From JAVBQL01 sp031549085 (lineage in GTDB: Bacteria > Spirochaetota > GWE2-31-10 > MWDO01): a DNA stretch of 64,000 bases. The notes under the pieces were generated by a model that saw only the letters and a list, made by a program, of their open reading frames with translations, had not been told where the DNA came from and searched no databases. The translations under genes and the position numbers were made by a program. Shown here in pieces: positions 25,036 to 34,535 of this stretch (the stretch's first letter is position 1; each line of letters opens with the position of its first letter). The stretch covers positions 117,981 through 181,980 of the forward strand of contig JAVBQL010000018.1 of the NCBI GenBank assembly GCA_031549085.1. Reading direction: 5' to 3'.

Positions 25036-26040
25036 ATGAAAATAAAAACTATTACAGCTCTCTTTTTAATACTATTTTTTCTCTTTAGCTGTACAAACAG
25101 CTCCAATATGGTTACAAAAAGCTATATTGCTATGGGTACAGCCTGCTCTGTTTCTATAAACCAGAAAAAAGTTGATAGAGCTATTTTTGATAAGATAGAA
25201 GATCGTCTTATTGATATAGAAAATAAGATGAGTATTCATAGAGAGGATAGCGAGGTTTCGAATATAAATAAAAATGGATTTAGCCATCCTGTTAAGGTTT
25301 CAGCAGACACCTACTATGTTATCAAAACTGGTTATTACTACAGTAAGCTTTCTAATGGTGTTTTTGATATAACTGTTGGTCCGATTGTAAAGCTTTGGAA
25401 TGTCACAGGTGAAAATCCAAAAATTCCAACGGAAGTGGAGATTACTTCAACATTAGAGAGAGTAGGGTATGAGAATATTTTATTTGATGATGAAACTATG
25501 TCTGTCTCATTAAAGAGAGAGGGAGTTGTTATTGACCTTGGTGCAATTGCAAAGGGTTATGCAGCTGACGAAGTAAAAAATATATTGATGGAATATGGAA
25601 TTAAATCTGCTATAATCAATCTTGGTGGCAATGTCTTTGTTATGGGAGAGAAAGAGGATGGTGTAAAATGGAGGGTTGGCATACAAAATCCCTTAAAAGA
25701 TGATAATGAGTATATTGTAACTATAGAGGCAAGTGATGAGACCATAGTTACATCGGGTGGCTATGAGCGATTTTTTAAAAGTAAAGGTAAAGTGTATCAC
25801 CATATTTTTGATACCAAAAGCGGCTACCCAAAAGAGAATGATATCCTCTCTGTTACTGTGGTAACAAAGAGTTCAATCAAGGCTGATGCCTTGTCAACGA
25901 CTCTCTTTCTGTTTGGTTCAAGTGACGGATTAAATTTTCTTAAGCAGTTTGATGGTGTGGATGCCATATTTATCACAAAAGATAAAAGTATTATTATAAC
26001 TGACAATATAGAAAATAGAGTAACAATAGAAGATTTTTAA
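25036..26040 (+). CDS. apbE: ApbE-type FAD:protein FMN transferase, lipoprotein
   Basis: 334 residues with a lipoprotein signal (LFFLFSCTNSS). ApbE features: MGTACSVSI near the start of the mature part, SVSNINKNG, GVFDITVGP, the FAD-binding IDLGAIAKGYAADEV, AIINLGGNVFVMG, and VTSGGYERFF with HHIFDTKSGYP. It attaches FMN to a Thr of target proteins such as NqrB/RnfG in the cell envelope. No such target is in the window. The ribosome site is weak. Confidence 0.95.
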   Translation: MKIKTITALFLILFFLFSCTNSSNMVTKSYIAMGTACSVSINQKKVDRAIFDKIEDRLIDIENKMSIHREDSEVSNINKNGFSHPVKVSADTYYVIKTGYYYSKLSNGVFDITVGPIVKLWNVTGENPKIPTEVEITSTLERVGYENILFDDETMSVSLKREGVVIDLGAIAKGYAADEVKNILMEYGIKSAIINLGGNVFVMGEKEDGVKWRVGIQNPLKDDNEYIVTIEASDETIVTSGGYERFFKSKGKVYHHIFDTKSGYPKENDILSVTVVTKSSIKADALSTTLFLFGSSDGLNFLKQFDGVDAIFITKDKSIIITDNIENRVTIEDF

Positions 26041-26207
26041 TTTTTTCATAGCTGTATCATTTAACAAAAACAATTTAATTTCTTTAAGTGATTAAATATT
26101 AATGATAAGCTGCTGTTGTAGTCACATATTTTAAATGCAAAATTAGAAATTAAAGTTTTTTTTCTTAATACAAGATATTTATTAAAAAGGATGTGGGAAC
26201 TAAAAGA

Positions 26208-27533
26208 ATGAAGATGCAAAGCAGGTTTAAGTTTAATATGTTCTTGGCAATGAGATATCTCATCTCTAAAAAGAATAATAATAGACTTGATATCATATTT
26301 TTTGCAATTTTTCTTGGAGCCGCACTTGGAAATATGGTTTTGATTGTCGTTATTGGAGTAATGAATGGCTTTCAGGAGAACCATATCTCAAGACGTATTG
26401 AGGTTGGCTCATACCATATTGTTATATCAAAAAAAGATTATAAAAACTTCTCTCTTGCAGAGTCTCATGAGATTAAAAAGAAGATATATGATAGCATCAA
26501 TGGGGTCTCTGTTGTTATTCCCTACTCCGACAGAGAGATTATAATAAAAAAAGCGAATAACAGTGGAGTCAATGAGCAGCGCATTTTGAAACTGCGTGCT
26601 GTTGATTATGATGAGATAGTAAAAGATTCTTCTTTCTTTAAATATTTTGAAATTATAGATGGTAAGTTTGATCTTTCAAACTTCTCAATTCTTGTTGGAG
26701 AGCCAATCAAAGAGTGGCTTGGACTTAATCTCGAAGAAAAACTATACATTACACCAGATATCAGTATGATTAGTTATAAAAGTGAAGGTATCCCCTTCTA
26801 TATAGGCGGCTTTTTTCGTACAGGGAGCTATGACTATGATATGTATTGGGGCTTCATCTCTTTGGATTCAAAAATTTTGCTTACAGGCAAAGGCGATGTT
26901 GAGACAATAGGTGTAAAATGTAGGGACAGAAAAGATAGTGAAAAAGTTAGGGCTGAACTTAAAAAACTTCTCAATAATGATGAGCTTATCTTTCATACAG
27001 ATGAAGAGATTAATGAGACCTTTTTTAATACATTAAAACTTGAAAAGAATATGATTGTACTTATCTTTATTATGATTTTTGCTGTTATTGCCACAAATAT
27101 TTTTGGCGGAATGAAGCTTAAAATAATAGAAAAGAGAAGAGATATTGCAATACTGAAGGCGGTTGGCGCAACCCCTAATGATATTAATTCAGTCTTTCTT
27201 CTGCAAAGTGTAATAGTAATATTTTTTGCAATTTTAGTTGGGCTCTTTTTAGGCTGCTTTGTTGTGAACAATATTATTAACATATTTTCAGTTACAGAAA
27301 ATGTTCTAAACTCTGTCATTGACATAATAAATAACTATTTTAACTACATGGTTTTTGACCATGTATTGATATATGATTCTTCTGTCTACTATCAGTCAGC
27401 ATTTCTTGTGAAGCTCGATTTTCTTGAGCTATCCCTATTAAGCTCTCTAATATTTTTTATGGTTCTAGTTGGTTCATACCTCCCTCTAAATAGCATATCA
27501 AAACTAAAACCCAATGAAGTGCTGCATAGCTAA
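26208..27533 (+). CDS. LolC/LolE-type ABC transporter permease
   Basis: About 441 residues with one N-terminal membrane segment (FAIFLGAALGNMVLIVVIGV), a large periplasmic domain of about 220 residues, and three C-terminal segments with the FtsX signature (MKLKIIEKRRDIAILKAVGAT). This is the layout of lipoprotein-releasing permeases, which extract lipoproteins from the inner membrane with LolD. The LolD ATPase is not in the window. The ATG at 26208 is chosen over an in-frame GTG at 26193. It follows apbE, itself a lipoprotein gene, by 170 bases. Confidence 0.85.
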   Translation: MKMQSRFKFNMFLAMRYLISKKNNNRLDIIFFAIFLGAALGNMVLIVVIGVMNGFQENHISRRIEVGSYHIVISKKDYKNFSLAESHEIKKKIYDSINGVSVVIPYSDREIIIKKANNSGVNEQRILKLRAVDYDEIVKDSSFFKYFEIIDGKFDLSNFSILVGEPIKEWLGLNLEEKLYITPDISMISYKSEGIPFYIGGFFRTGSYDYDMYWGFISLDSKILLTGKGDVETIGVKCRDRKDSEKVRAELKKLLNNDELIFHTDEEINETFFNTLKLEKNMIVLIFIMIFAVIATNIFGGMKLKIIEKRRDIAILKAVGATPNDINSVFLLQSVIVIFFAILVGLFLGCFVVNNIINIFSVTENVLNSVIDIINNYFNYMVFDHVLIYDSSVYYQSAFLVKLDFLELSLLSSLIFFMVLVGSYLPLNSISKLKPNEVLHS

Positions 27534-27573
27534 TTTTAACTAAACAGACTTCAAAAGCAAAAAAGATTAAAAA

Positions 27574-27978
27574 TAATTGATTTTTAATGAAGATAGATTT
27601 ATACTATACCTCTCTATCCATAAAAGAGCATTGACATCTCTTGGATAGTGGAAAAATAATAAGTAAGAATGCAAAAACGCTAAACTGGAAGCGGGGCTTT
27701 TTTATAGGCTTCCCTCTTGGTTTGGCATGAGCAAGCCCGTGATCGCATTGGGCTGGCAGCTCTTTTTTTTGCATTCTATAGAGTTGTCCAGCATGTCAAC
27801 GATGCTTTTATGGGCTTGCTTGTATCGTTTCTTAAGTCTCTTCAATGTTCGTGGTTTAAGAGATGATAAGTTTTTAGGGAGCTACTACTCTATGCTACAG
27901 AGAATAAAACCCTATCACTTGGTTTAAGGTTTAACATCTAAAACTACTCTAGGCAAGCCCATAAAAGCATCGTAACAA
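27574..27978 (+). ncRNA. Repeated structured element, copy A (putative large RNA)
   Basis: One of three copies. In order it shows: CTATCC/GGATAG arms; a 12-bp outer stem (27666-27677 with 27766-27777) whose sequence is unique to this copy; inside it GCTAAAC/GTTTGGC enclosing GGAAGC/GGCTTCC, and a GAGCAAGCCC...GGGCTGGCAGCTC hairpin; then ATCGTTTCTTAA paired with TTAAGAGATGAT using G-T pairs; and a closing stem CGATGCTTTTATGGGCTTGC paired with GCAAGCCCATAAAAGCATCG near 27970. Preserved pairing with changed bases relative to the other copies points to RNA. Confidence 0.65.
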
Positions 27979-28063
27979 GAGCCTATCCAATGTTAAATTG
28001 AAATATATACCCCCTTTTTATCAAGATAAATATTCAAATAATAATAAAAAATAAAATAATAGC

Positions 28064-28092
28064 TTGACAATGACCAATTGGTCAGTTAAAAT
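28064..28092 (+). promoter_or_regulatory. Promoter with palindromic operator before the acyl-CoA ligase
   Basis: TTGACA (28064-28069), 17 bases, TAAAAT (28087-28092). The spacer contains the perfect 14-bp palindrome TGACCAATTGGTCA (28071-28084), a classic TetR-family operator form. A repressor bound there would block RNA polymerase. No regulator gene is adjacent. Confidence 0.8.
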
Positions 28093-28121
28093 ATTCTCAC
28101 ACTTTTGTAGGAGATTTGTCT

Positions 28122-30068
28122 ATGATTAATGATATCAATAATATAAATGATCTTGTAAGGCTTGCATACTATTGTAGAGATGAGTTCAATGATAAGATCT
28201 TTTTGCAGTATAAGGTTGATGACAAGTTTATAAATATTACTTATAGAGAGTTTGTTGATTTAGTTGAGGCTCTCTCTGCCTCTCTCTATAATACGGTTGG
28301 TATAAAAAAAGATGATAAGATTGGGATTGTATCTGACAATATGTATAAGTGGCTTATCACTGATATGGCTATTCTTTTCTTGGGTGCTGTTGATGTTCCA
28401 AAGGGTTCAGATTCTCCAATACAAGAGGTTGAATATGTGCTTCACCACAGCGAGGCAAAAGTCTGTTTTGTTGAAGATGAGAAGCAGGCTGATAAGGTTT
28501 TATCAATTATAGATAAACTTCCTAATTTGAAAACCATAGTTTTTTTAACAGGTGATGTAAACAAAATATCAAGTCCAAACAAAGATAGGGTAAAATATTT
28601 CTATTTTGACACACTATTAAGTGATGGAAAAAAACTGAAAGCCGATTTTTTACCTACATTAAAAGAGATTCAAAAAGATATAGATGGAAGTAGGTTGGCT
28701 TCTATCATATATACTTCTGGAACAACTGGCAATCCAAAGGGTGTAATGCTTTTGCACAAAAACTTTATGCAAAATGTTCACAGCTTGCCCCCTCTTGTAA
28801 AACCTGTTGTTGGTAAAGAGAGATGGATGTCTGTGTTGCCAGTATGGCATGTCTATGAGAGAACTTTGGAGTATGTTATAATGGGTGTAGGTTCAAGTAT
28901 GGCATACTCAAAACCAGTGTCAAAACATTTGCTGGCTGATTTTGCCTATATAAAACCAACATTTATGGTCTCTGTCCCTCGTATTTGGGAATCATTTTAT
29001 CAAGCTATTATTGCAACAATCAATAAGGGCTCTCCATTTTCAATAGCAATGTTTAAGACATTCATAGGCATTGGAAAAGCCTACCAGCTTGGAGTAAAGC
29101 TCCTAATCAATCAAGATCCAAGATTTAAAAGAAGAACTTTGGTTAAATATATATTAGACAAACTAGCTGCATTCTTTATAGTAGTTGGTCTATTTTTGCC
29201 AGACCTAATAGGTGACCTACTAGTATTTAGTAAGATTCGTAAAAAGACTGGTGGAAAATTGGTTGTTCCAATATCTGGCGGGGGGGCCCTACCTGAATAT
29301 ATAGATCTATTTTTTGCTGCAATAAAAGTACCACTTCATGAGGGGTATGGTCTAACAGAGACCGCTCCTGTGGTTGGTGTAAGAAATAGGTCAAGAAGAG
29401 TTTTTAAAACTGTTGGACGTCCAGCACCTGGAGTTGAGGTTATGATAGCAGATGATAACTGGAATAGAAGACAGAATCAGCACAGAAAGGGAATCATATA
29501 TATAAAAGGTGATTTGGTAATGGCTGGCTACTATAAGGAGCCAGAGAAGACAGCAGCAGTATTAAAAGATGGCTGGTTCAACACTGGTGACCTTGGACGC
29601 CTTACTATGGAGGGGGATCTTCAGATAACTGGAAGGGCAAAGGATACAATTGTTCTTATAGGTGGTGAAAATATAGAGCCTGCGCCAATTGAAGCAAAAT
29701 TGGAGGAGAGCCCATATATAGCACAATCTATGATTGTTGGACAGGATCAAAAAACTTTGGGAGCATTGATTGTTCCAAGCAAAGAGCATTTGGAAGAGTA
29801 TGCTGCAGAGCATAAGATTGAGTATACCTCATACGAAGAGCTTTGCAAAGACAGCAAAATTTTAGATAAGATATCAAAAATTGTTAAAGAGAAGATCTCT
29901 GTTTGGCATGGGTTTAAACCATATGAAAAGATAACCAACTTCAGAATTCTATCAGAGCCATTTAAAGTAGGGGATGAGATAACGCTAAGCCTCAAAATGA
30001 AGAGAAACTATATAGCAAAAAAGTATGCAAAATTAATAGAAGAGATGTATGTAAAAAATGAAGAGTAA
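28122..30068 (+). CDS. Long-chain acyl-CoA synthetase (AMP-forming)
   Basis: About 648 residues of the acyl-adenylate superfamily: the ATP loop YTSGTTGNPKG near residue 200, VLPVWHVYER, GYGLTETAP, GWFNTGDLGR and the hinge GRAKDTIVLIGGENIEP. It activates fatty acids to acyl-CoA via acyl-AMP. A hydrophobic insert (FFIVVGLFLPDLIGDLLVF) is typical of the long FAA1-like group and suggests membrane contact. The start at 28122 follows TAGGAG; an in-frame start 6 bases earlier is less well placed. The operator upstream suggests control by a lipid-responsive repressor. Confidence 0.9.
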   Translation: MINDINNINDLVRLAYYCRDEFNDKIFLQYKVDDKFINITYREFVDLVEALSASLYNTVGIKKDDKIGIVSDNMYKWLITDMAILFLGAVDVPKGSDSPIQEVEYVLHHSEAKVCFVEDEKQADKVLSIIDKLPNLKTIVFLTGDVNKISSPNKDRVKYFYFDTLLSDGKKLKADFLPTLKEIQKDIDGSRLASIIYTSGTTGNPKGVMLLHKNFMQNVHSLPPLVKPVVGKERWMSVLPVWHVYERTLEYVIMGVGSSMAYSKPVSKHLLADFAYIKPTFMVSVPRIWESFYQAIIATINKGSPFSIAMFKTFIGIGKAYQLGVKLLINQDPRFKRRTLVKYILDKLAAFFIVVGLFLPDLIGDLLVFSKIRKKTGGKLVVPISGGGALPEYIDLFFAAIKVPLHEGYGLTETAPVVGVRNRSRRVFKTVGRPAPGVEVMIADDNWNRRQNQHRKGIIYIKGDLVMAGYYKEPEKTAAVLKDGWFNTGDLGRLTMEGDLQITGRAKDTIVLIGGENIEPAPIEAKLEESPYIAQSMIVGQDQKTLGALIVPSKEHLEEYAAEHKIEYTSYEELCKDSKILDKISKIVKEKISVWHGFKPYEKITNFRILSEPFKVGDEITLSLKMKRNYIAKKYAKLIEEMYVKNEE

Positions 30069-30096
30069 TTGCTAGTTTTAAAGCTAAATGATTAAA

Positions 30097-30145
30097 GAAA
30101 AGAGACTATTTTTTAATAGTCTCTTTTCTGCTTTTTCTTCTATAA
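30097..30145 (+). terminator. Intrinsic terminator, possibly bidirectional
   Basis: Perfect 15-bp arms (30097-30111 and 30116-30130) with a four-T loop, followed by T-rich sequence on the plus strand and preceded by A-rich sequence, so it could also serve the convergent lipoprotein gene. Confidence 0.85.
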
Positions 30146-30214
30146 TTTTATAAATAAAATAATCAAAACTATTAACAAATTATTAAACTTGCTAAATTGG
30201 TTTTATTAGCAACC

Positions 30215-30838
30215 CTACTTCTTCACACAAGGTATATAGTAATCTAAAGTCAGCTTCTCTGCACCCTTCTTCTTTGGCGCACTGAATCTCTCTTCATTGT
30301 ATACTTCAGAGATAAAGGCATTCTTTTGATCAACTGCATAGCCATTTTTTTCGATAGCATCCATTGCAATGCCTGGTCCATCAGCAAATAGCCTAAACTC
30401 TTTTCCCTCAATCCATACAACAGCCACTGTACATTTTGGGATATCATATGATACATATCCAGCAGGAGCTTTTGTATCAGGCTTCATAAATAGACCAACA
30501 ACATATGTAAAAGTATTATCTTTTTCATTAAAATCTCTCATATAACCAACAAGGTCACCAGACAAATCTGTTGGAAGAGCATCTTTCATATTAAAAAGAT
30601 TATCAAAAGTCTTATCAGAGAATGAGTCATTCCATAGATAGGAGATTGTCTCTGACATCTGTTTTGTCTTTATCTCTTTACCTATAACTTTGTATGGGCC
30701 AAAAGGTATGAATTTTATATTTGTTACTTTTGGAGTATCATCTCCAACTGATCCTGTAGCTTTTGGAGTCTCTTTCTTACAAGCAAATACTAATAAAAAA
30801 GATAACAAAATAATAGAAATAGGCAGCCATTTTTTCAT
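30215..30838 (-). CDS. Lipoprotein with GyrI-like/AraC effector-binding domain
   Basis: 207 residues. Signal peptide with lipobox (LLSFLLVFACKKE), a short linker, then a GyrI-like ligand-binding domain: FGPYKVIGKEIKT, GYMRDFNEKDNTFTYVVG, VSYDIPKCTVAVVWIEG and EVYNEERF. The domain is normally a cytoplasmic small-molecule sensor or binder. Here it is secreted and lipid-anchored, probably sampling compounds in the periplasm or at the surface. A close paralogue without signal lies directly upstream. Confidence 0.8.
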   Translation of the reverse strand: MKKWLPISIILLSFLLVFACKKETPKATGSVGDDTPKVTNIKFIPFGPYKVIGKEIKTKQMSETISYLWNDSFSDKTFDNLFNMKDALPTDLSGDLVGYMRDFNEKDNTFTYVVGLFMKPDTKAPAGYVSYDIPKCTVAVVWIEGKEFRLFADGPGIAMDAIEKNGYAVDQKNAFISEVYNEERFSAPKKKGAEKLTLDYYIPCVKK

Positions 30839-30944
30839 AAAACTTCCTTAATAAATAAAAATAATTTAACTATTTAAAAAAATCTATCTTAATTAAAATT
30901 AAGCCTACTTTTTTTAACAAAAAACATCAATATAAAAAAGTATA

Positions 30945-31466
30945 CTACTTTTCAATATAAGGAACAAAATAGTCAAGAATTAATATTTCATCTCCAATCT
31001 GCTTTGGAATGCCAAATCTATCTTCGTTATATACTTCACAGCAAAAAAAATTCTTATCGTCTACTTTGTATCCATTTTTCTCAATTTGCTCTATTGTTAG
31101 AGCAGAGCCTTTTGAATACAATTCATTCTCTTCTCCCTCAATATAGGAGTGGGCAACTTTACATTCTGGGATATCATATGATACAAACTCCTTTGGAATC
31201 TTGGAGTCTTTATCCATAAACATTCCAACAAGATAGATAAAAGAGTTATCTTTCTCATTAAAATCTCTCATATAACCAACACAGTCACTATTCATACTGA
31301 AAGGGAGCTGGTTTTTTATTTCAAGCAATTTTTCATATGTGCCATCACTGTAGTAGTTCTCCCAAAGTTCCTTTATCTCTTTTGTCATAGGAGTTGTTCT
31401 TATCTCAATCCCAACAACTTTACATGGACCAAACTGTATGAAATTGGTGTTTATTACCCTTGCCAT
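30945..31466 (-). CDS. Cytoplasmic GyrI-like domain protein
   Basis: 173 residues with the same domain as the lipoprotein at 30215 (FGPCKVVGIEIRT, GYMRDFNEKDNSFIYLVG, VSYDIPECKVAHSYIEG, EVYNEDRFGIP) but no signal peptide and no DNA-binding domain. Stand-alone GyrI-like proteins bind hydrophobic or amphipathic small molecules and some are hydrolases. The pair arose by duplication, and one copy was moved to the envelope. Same strand, 106 bases apart. Confidence 0.8.
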   Translation of the reverse strand: MARVINTNFIQFGPCKVVGIEIRTTPMTKEIKELWENYYSDGTYEKLLEIKNQLPFSMNSDCVGYMRDFNEKDNSFIYLVGMFMDKDSKIPKEFVSYDIPECKVAHSYIEGEENELYSKGSALTIEQIEKNGYKVDDKNFFCCEVYNEDRFGIPKQIGDEILILDYFVPYIEK

Positions 31467-31496
31467 ATCAAATCCTTTAACTAGAAGCAGTTATTA

Positions 31497-31556
31497 ACAA
31501 AATAGGAAGTAGTGGCGCATTTGCGTCCAAATTTCCTCTATTTTAGAAATCATTTT
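31497..31556 (-). terminator. Hairpin downstream of peptidase E
   Basis: AAAATAGGAA pairs with TTTCCTCTATTTT around an inner GCGCATTTGCG. It lies between the peptidase E stop and the next gene on the minus strand and probably ends the peptidase E transcript, although no long T run follows. Confidence 0.45.
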
Positions 31557-31593
31557 CCAACCTTATACTCTATTTTCACTAGTAACTCAATAA

Positions 31594-32205
31594 CTAATTA
31601 ATCTTTACATCGTCTCCATTTACTAATATCGCCTGCGAATTATTAAAAGGAAATAGTGATAACTTGGTTTCATATTGAGATATTATCTTTTTTGCAATTT
31701 TTGCAAAAGGAAAATTAGTACAATGTGGTAGTGGATAAATATCTAACATATTTAAAGAATCAAATGTTTTTAGCTCTGGGGCTTTTTCAGGGTCATCCAT
31801 ATCTTTTACATACTCTATATTTGGGGATAAAATTATCGCTCCTGCTGATTCACCTATATATAATTTACCCAAATTAATTTGTTCCACAATTATTTTATCA
31901 GCACCAGTCTTAACTAATTCTTGTAGAAGAAAAAATGTATTCCCTCCGCTAATATATATGTAATCATTCTTTTGTAATTTATTTGAGATCTCTTCAAATG
32001 CTGCTGTTGATATATCTAGCTCGTCAATAGTTAAGCCCATCTTTTCAAGTGCTTTTTTACCAGACTTTACATAGAAATTCACTTTTTCTGGGATACTGGC
32101 GGTTGGAATGAATGTTACTGTTTTTCCTTGAAATTCATCATTTGCAAATTTTACAAACTTATCTGCAACATCTTTAAATGATGATGATAAAAACATTTTT
32201 TTCAT
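31594..32205 (-). CDS. Peptidase E family serine peptidase (S51)
   Basis: 203 residues. The nucleophile motif is IGESAGAII, preceded by YIYISGGNTFFLLQEL and followed by DIYPLPHCTNF, which are the S51 landmarks. Family members cleave Asp-containing dipeptides, or act as cyanophycinase relatives. It is a cytoplasmic protein without signal peptide. The tmRNA gene lies upstream on the same strand. Confidence 0.85.
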   Translation of the reverse strand: MKKMFLSSSFKDVADKFVKFANDEFQGKTVTFIPTASIPEKVNFYVKSGKKALEKMGLTIDELDISTAAFEEISNKLQKNDYIYISGGNTFFLLQELVKTGADKIIVEQINLGKLYIGESAGAIILSPNIEYVKDMDDPEKAPELKTFDSLNMLDIYPLPHCTNFPFAKIAKKIISQYETKLSLFPFNNSQAILVNGDDVKIN

Positions 32206-32329
32206 TATAATTACTGCCTTTATCCTTTTTAAGTATTATGATAAACTAAATTTAGAGATTACCTGCTGTTTTTTAAAACAAAAACTTAAGTTTTCCTATT
32301 CAGTTTATATCCATACTTTTCTAAAACTG

Positions 32330-32681
32330 TGGAAGTGGCGGGAATCGAACCCGCGTCTTAATAACCCTCCTACTGCCTACTACATGCTTATTCCCTAATT
32401 AAGTCTGTGATATATAGCTGACTAGAGACCAATCCACTATATACTGCACCTCTTAAGTTTAATATGGTGACCAAAAGCACACACCATACGATCTTCTCTT
32501 ATCTTACAGAGCATCTCCAAGGTGAAAAGCAAACCTCAAAGGCGTCCGTAGCTGTTTATATTATTAAGCAGCTAGTGCAAAATTATCGTTTGCATTTATT
32601 GTTTTTGTAGTTTTTAAAGAGACCACCCTCTTGCATGCAAGCAAATAAGACAAAATTACTAATCGAACCCAGTGCACCCCC
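32330..32681 (-). ncRNA. ssrA: Transfer-messenger RNA (tmRNA)
   Basis: Rescues stalled ribosomes and tags the protein for degradation. The 5' GGGGGTG pairs with the 3' CACTTCC. The T arm GGGTTCGATTCCC and the 5' GTGCACTGGGTTCGATT are typical, and the terminal CCA is not encoded. The tag frame ends ...NANDNFALAA and a TAA stop near 32571; the exact resume codon is uncertain. Length is about 352 bases, one-piece form. Confidence 0.93.
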
Positions 32682-32942
32682 TTTATTGTTGCATATTATA
32701 AGATACAACTAAATTCAATATAAATCAACATAAAAACAGTATAAAATTGTATATTATGCTTAATTGTTATATAATTACTATTAACTTATTGTTATTTATA
32801 TTTATATTTTCATAAAATAATCCACTTGATTTTTTTTAAAAAATAGCCTATAGTCGCTACGTAATTGTTTTGAAAAATTAAATTTGTTTTTACTTTTTTT
32901 TAAACTATAGCTAGTTTAATTTTGGAGGACTATTTTAAAAAT

Positions 32943-34523
32943 ATGAAAAATATAATTATTGGCGCAGGATTAGGCGGACTTATAACTGGAATACTCTTAA
33001 AACAATCAAAACCAGAAGATGAAGTCATTATTTATGATGGGAATAAGATCCCCGGCGGTTTTTGTACAGCTTTTGATAAGGCAACTACATATAATGATGA
33101 GAAGATAAAATATACTATAAATATTCCTCTAATATCAAGTGATTTTTGGGAAGGTGAGGCTTTTGCTCTCTTTTGGGACTATCTAGGGGCAAAAAATATT
33201 AAATGGAAACAGATAGATAGACTCTTCAAATATTATCCAATAGATGATGAACCGTTTCTTTTTACACAGAGTGGGACATTGGATCTTCTGGAGAAATGTT
33301 CTTCAGAAGAGGAAAAAGAGAAGTTACTAAAGTTTTTAAAGCTTATGAAACAGCTCTTTAACGAGATTTTTCATAAGGCATATATGGGGCCAACAGCATT
33401 GCAGGCGATAAAGATGTTATTTACCATCCCAACAGCCGTAAAATATCTTATGTTTGATAAATCATATGCAGATATAATAGATTCAATTGGTATTGAAACT
33501 CCACTGATAAAGGATATACTTAAGGCAGCTGAGGCTTTTATGGGGCTTGATGCTGACAAGATATCTGGTGTTGGCGAAATCCTTATGATTCAAAGCTTTT
33601 TAGAGAGAAAACCAGTTCAGCCAACAGGCGGAGATAATTATCAAACATTATCAGATGGACTATTGGAAAGATTTACTGCTATTGGTGGAAAGGCAATTTT
33701 CAATACAACAGTCGATAAGATAATTTTTGAGAAAAAAAAGGCTAAGGGTGTTGTTGTAAAAGGTGAAGAGATCTTGGCTGATAATGTTATAATATCTACA
33801 GCTCAAGATAGAATAAAAGAGTTGGTAAGTGATGGAAAAAATATTCCAGCTATAAAATCTCTAATTAAAAAAATTGATAGCCTCCCTCCTCCTAATAACG
33901 ATTTCTACACCTACTATCTAATAGATAAAAAAGTCGTTGAAAAATATCCTCATCTAACAGATGTTGCTTATCATATTTATAGATTGAAACCTGGAAAAGA
34001 TAGATGCAATTGGAAACTTGCCATGTCAATTCCTGATGAACTATATAATGATAAATATTATGTCTTATGGATAACAATGGCGGAACAAGATCCGAACGAA
34101 ACTGTACGTTGGAAGGAACTTAGAGAGAAGGATTATAAGAAGTATACGGAAGAGAAAGAGAAGGTAGCAGGAAGGTATATGGAACTACTGCAAGAGGTAG
34201 AGCCTATATTTAGAGAGAATCCACCGCTTAAAACCTTGATGACTTTTAGTCCTGCATCATATGCTCCATATGGTTCTACATTCCCAATAAGTGGCTTGGC
34301 TCAAACGCCAGAGAATTTTGGAATGAATAGAATGGCACCAAAACAACTAAAGAACCTCTTTATATCTGGCGGTGCATCATTTTCTGGAGGAATGTGGGGA
34401 GCTATAGCTGGTGCTTGGCAGGGATTTGTTGCTATCTATAAAAATGTTTATGGAGTCGAGATAGGCGAGCATAATGTAACTTATAGCCCAGATTTGAAGA
34501 ATCTACCCAAAAAGAAGGTTTAA
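32943..34523 (+). CDS. FAD-dependent oxidoreductase, phytoene desaturase-like
   Basis: About 526 residues. The N-terminal dinucleotide fold GAGLGGLITGILL and the NKIPGGFCTAF segment bind FAD. The C-terminus has LKNLFISGGASFSGGMWGAIAGAWQGF, like the FAD-binding end of carotenoid desaturase or retinol saturase-type enzymes. Substrate unknown; no carotenoid genes are near. GGAGG lies 14 bases before ATG 32943. An in-frame TTG at 32922 is an alternative start but overlaps the ribosome site. Confidence 0.8.
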   Translation: MKNIIIGAGLGGLITGILLKQSKPEDEVIIYDGNKIPGGFCTAFDKATTYNDEKIKYTINIPLISSDFWEGEAFALFWDYLGAKNIKWKQIDRLFKYYPIDDEPFLFTQSGTLDLLEKCSSEEEKEKLLKFLKLMKQLFNEIFHKAYMGPTALQAIKMLFTIPTAVKYLMFDKSYADIIDSIGIETPLIKDILKAAEAFMGLDADKISGVGEILMIQSFLERKPVQPTGGDNYQTLSDGLLERFTAIGGKAIFNTTVDKIIFEKKKAKGVVVKGEEILADNVIISTAQDRIKELVSDGKNIPAIKSLIKKIDSLPPPNNDFYTYYLIDKKVVEKYPHLTDVAYHIYRLKPGKDRCNWKLAMSIPDELYNDKYYVLWITMAEQDPNETVRWKELREKDYKKYTEEKEKVAGRYMELLQEVEPIFRENPPLKTLMTFSPASYAPYGSTFPISGLAQTPENFGMNRMAPKQLKNLFISGGASFSGGMWGAIAGAWQGFVAIYKNVYGVEIGEHNVTYSPDLKNLPKKKV

Positions 34524-34535
34524 TAAAAAATTAAA

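Noticed and set aside
27727..27927. Open frames starting MSKPVIALGW in all three copies of the structured element
   Set aside because: The start is conserved only because the RNA-like hairpin over it is conserved. The copies drift out of frame in the variable stem, there is no ribosome site, and pairing rather than codons is preserved. A small protein cannot be fully excluded.
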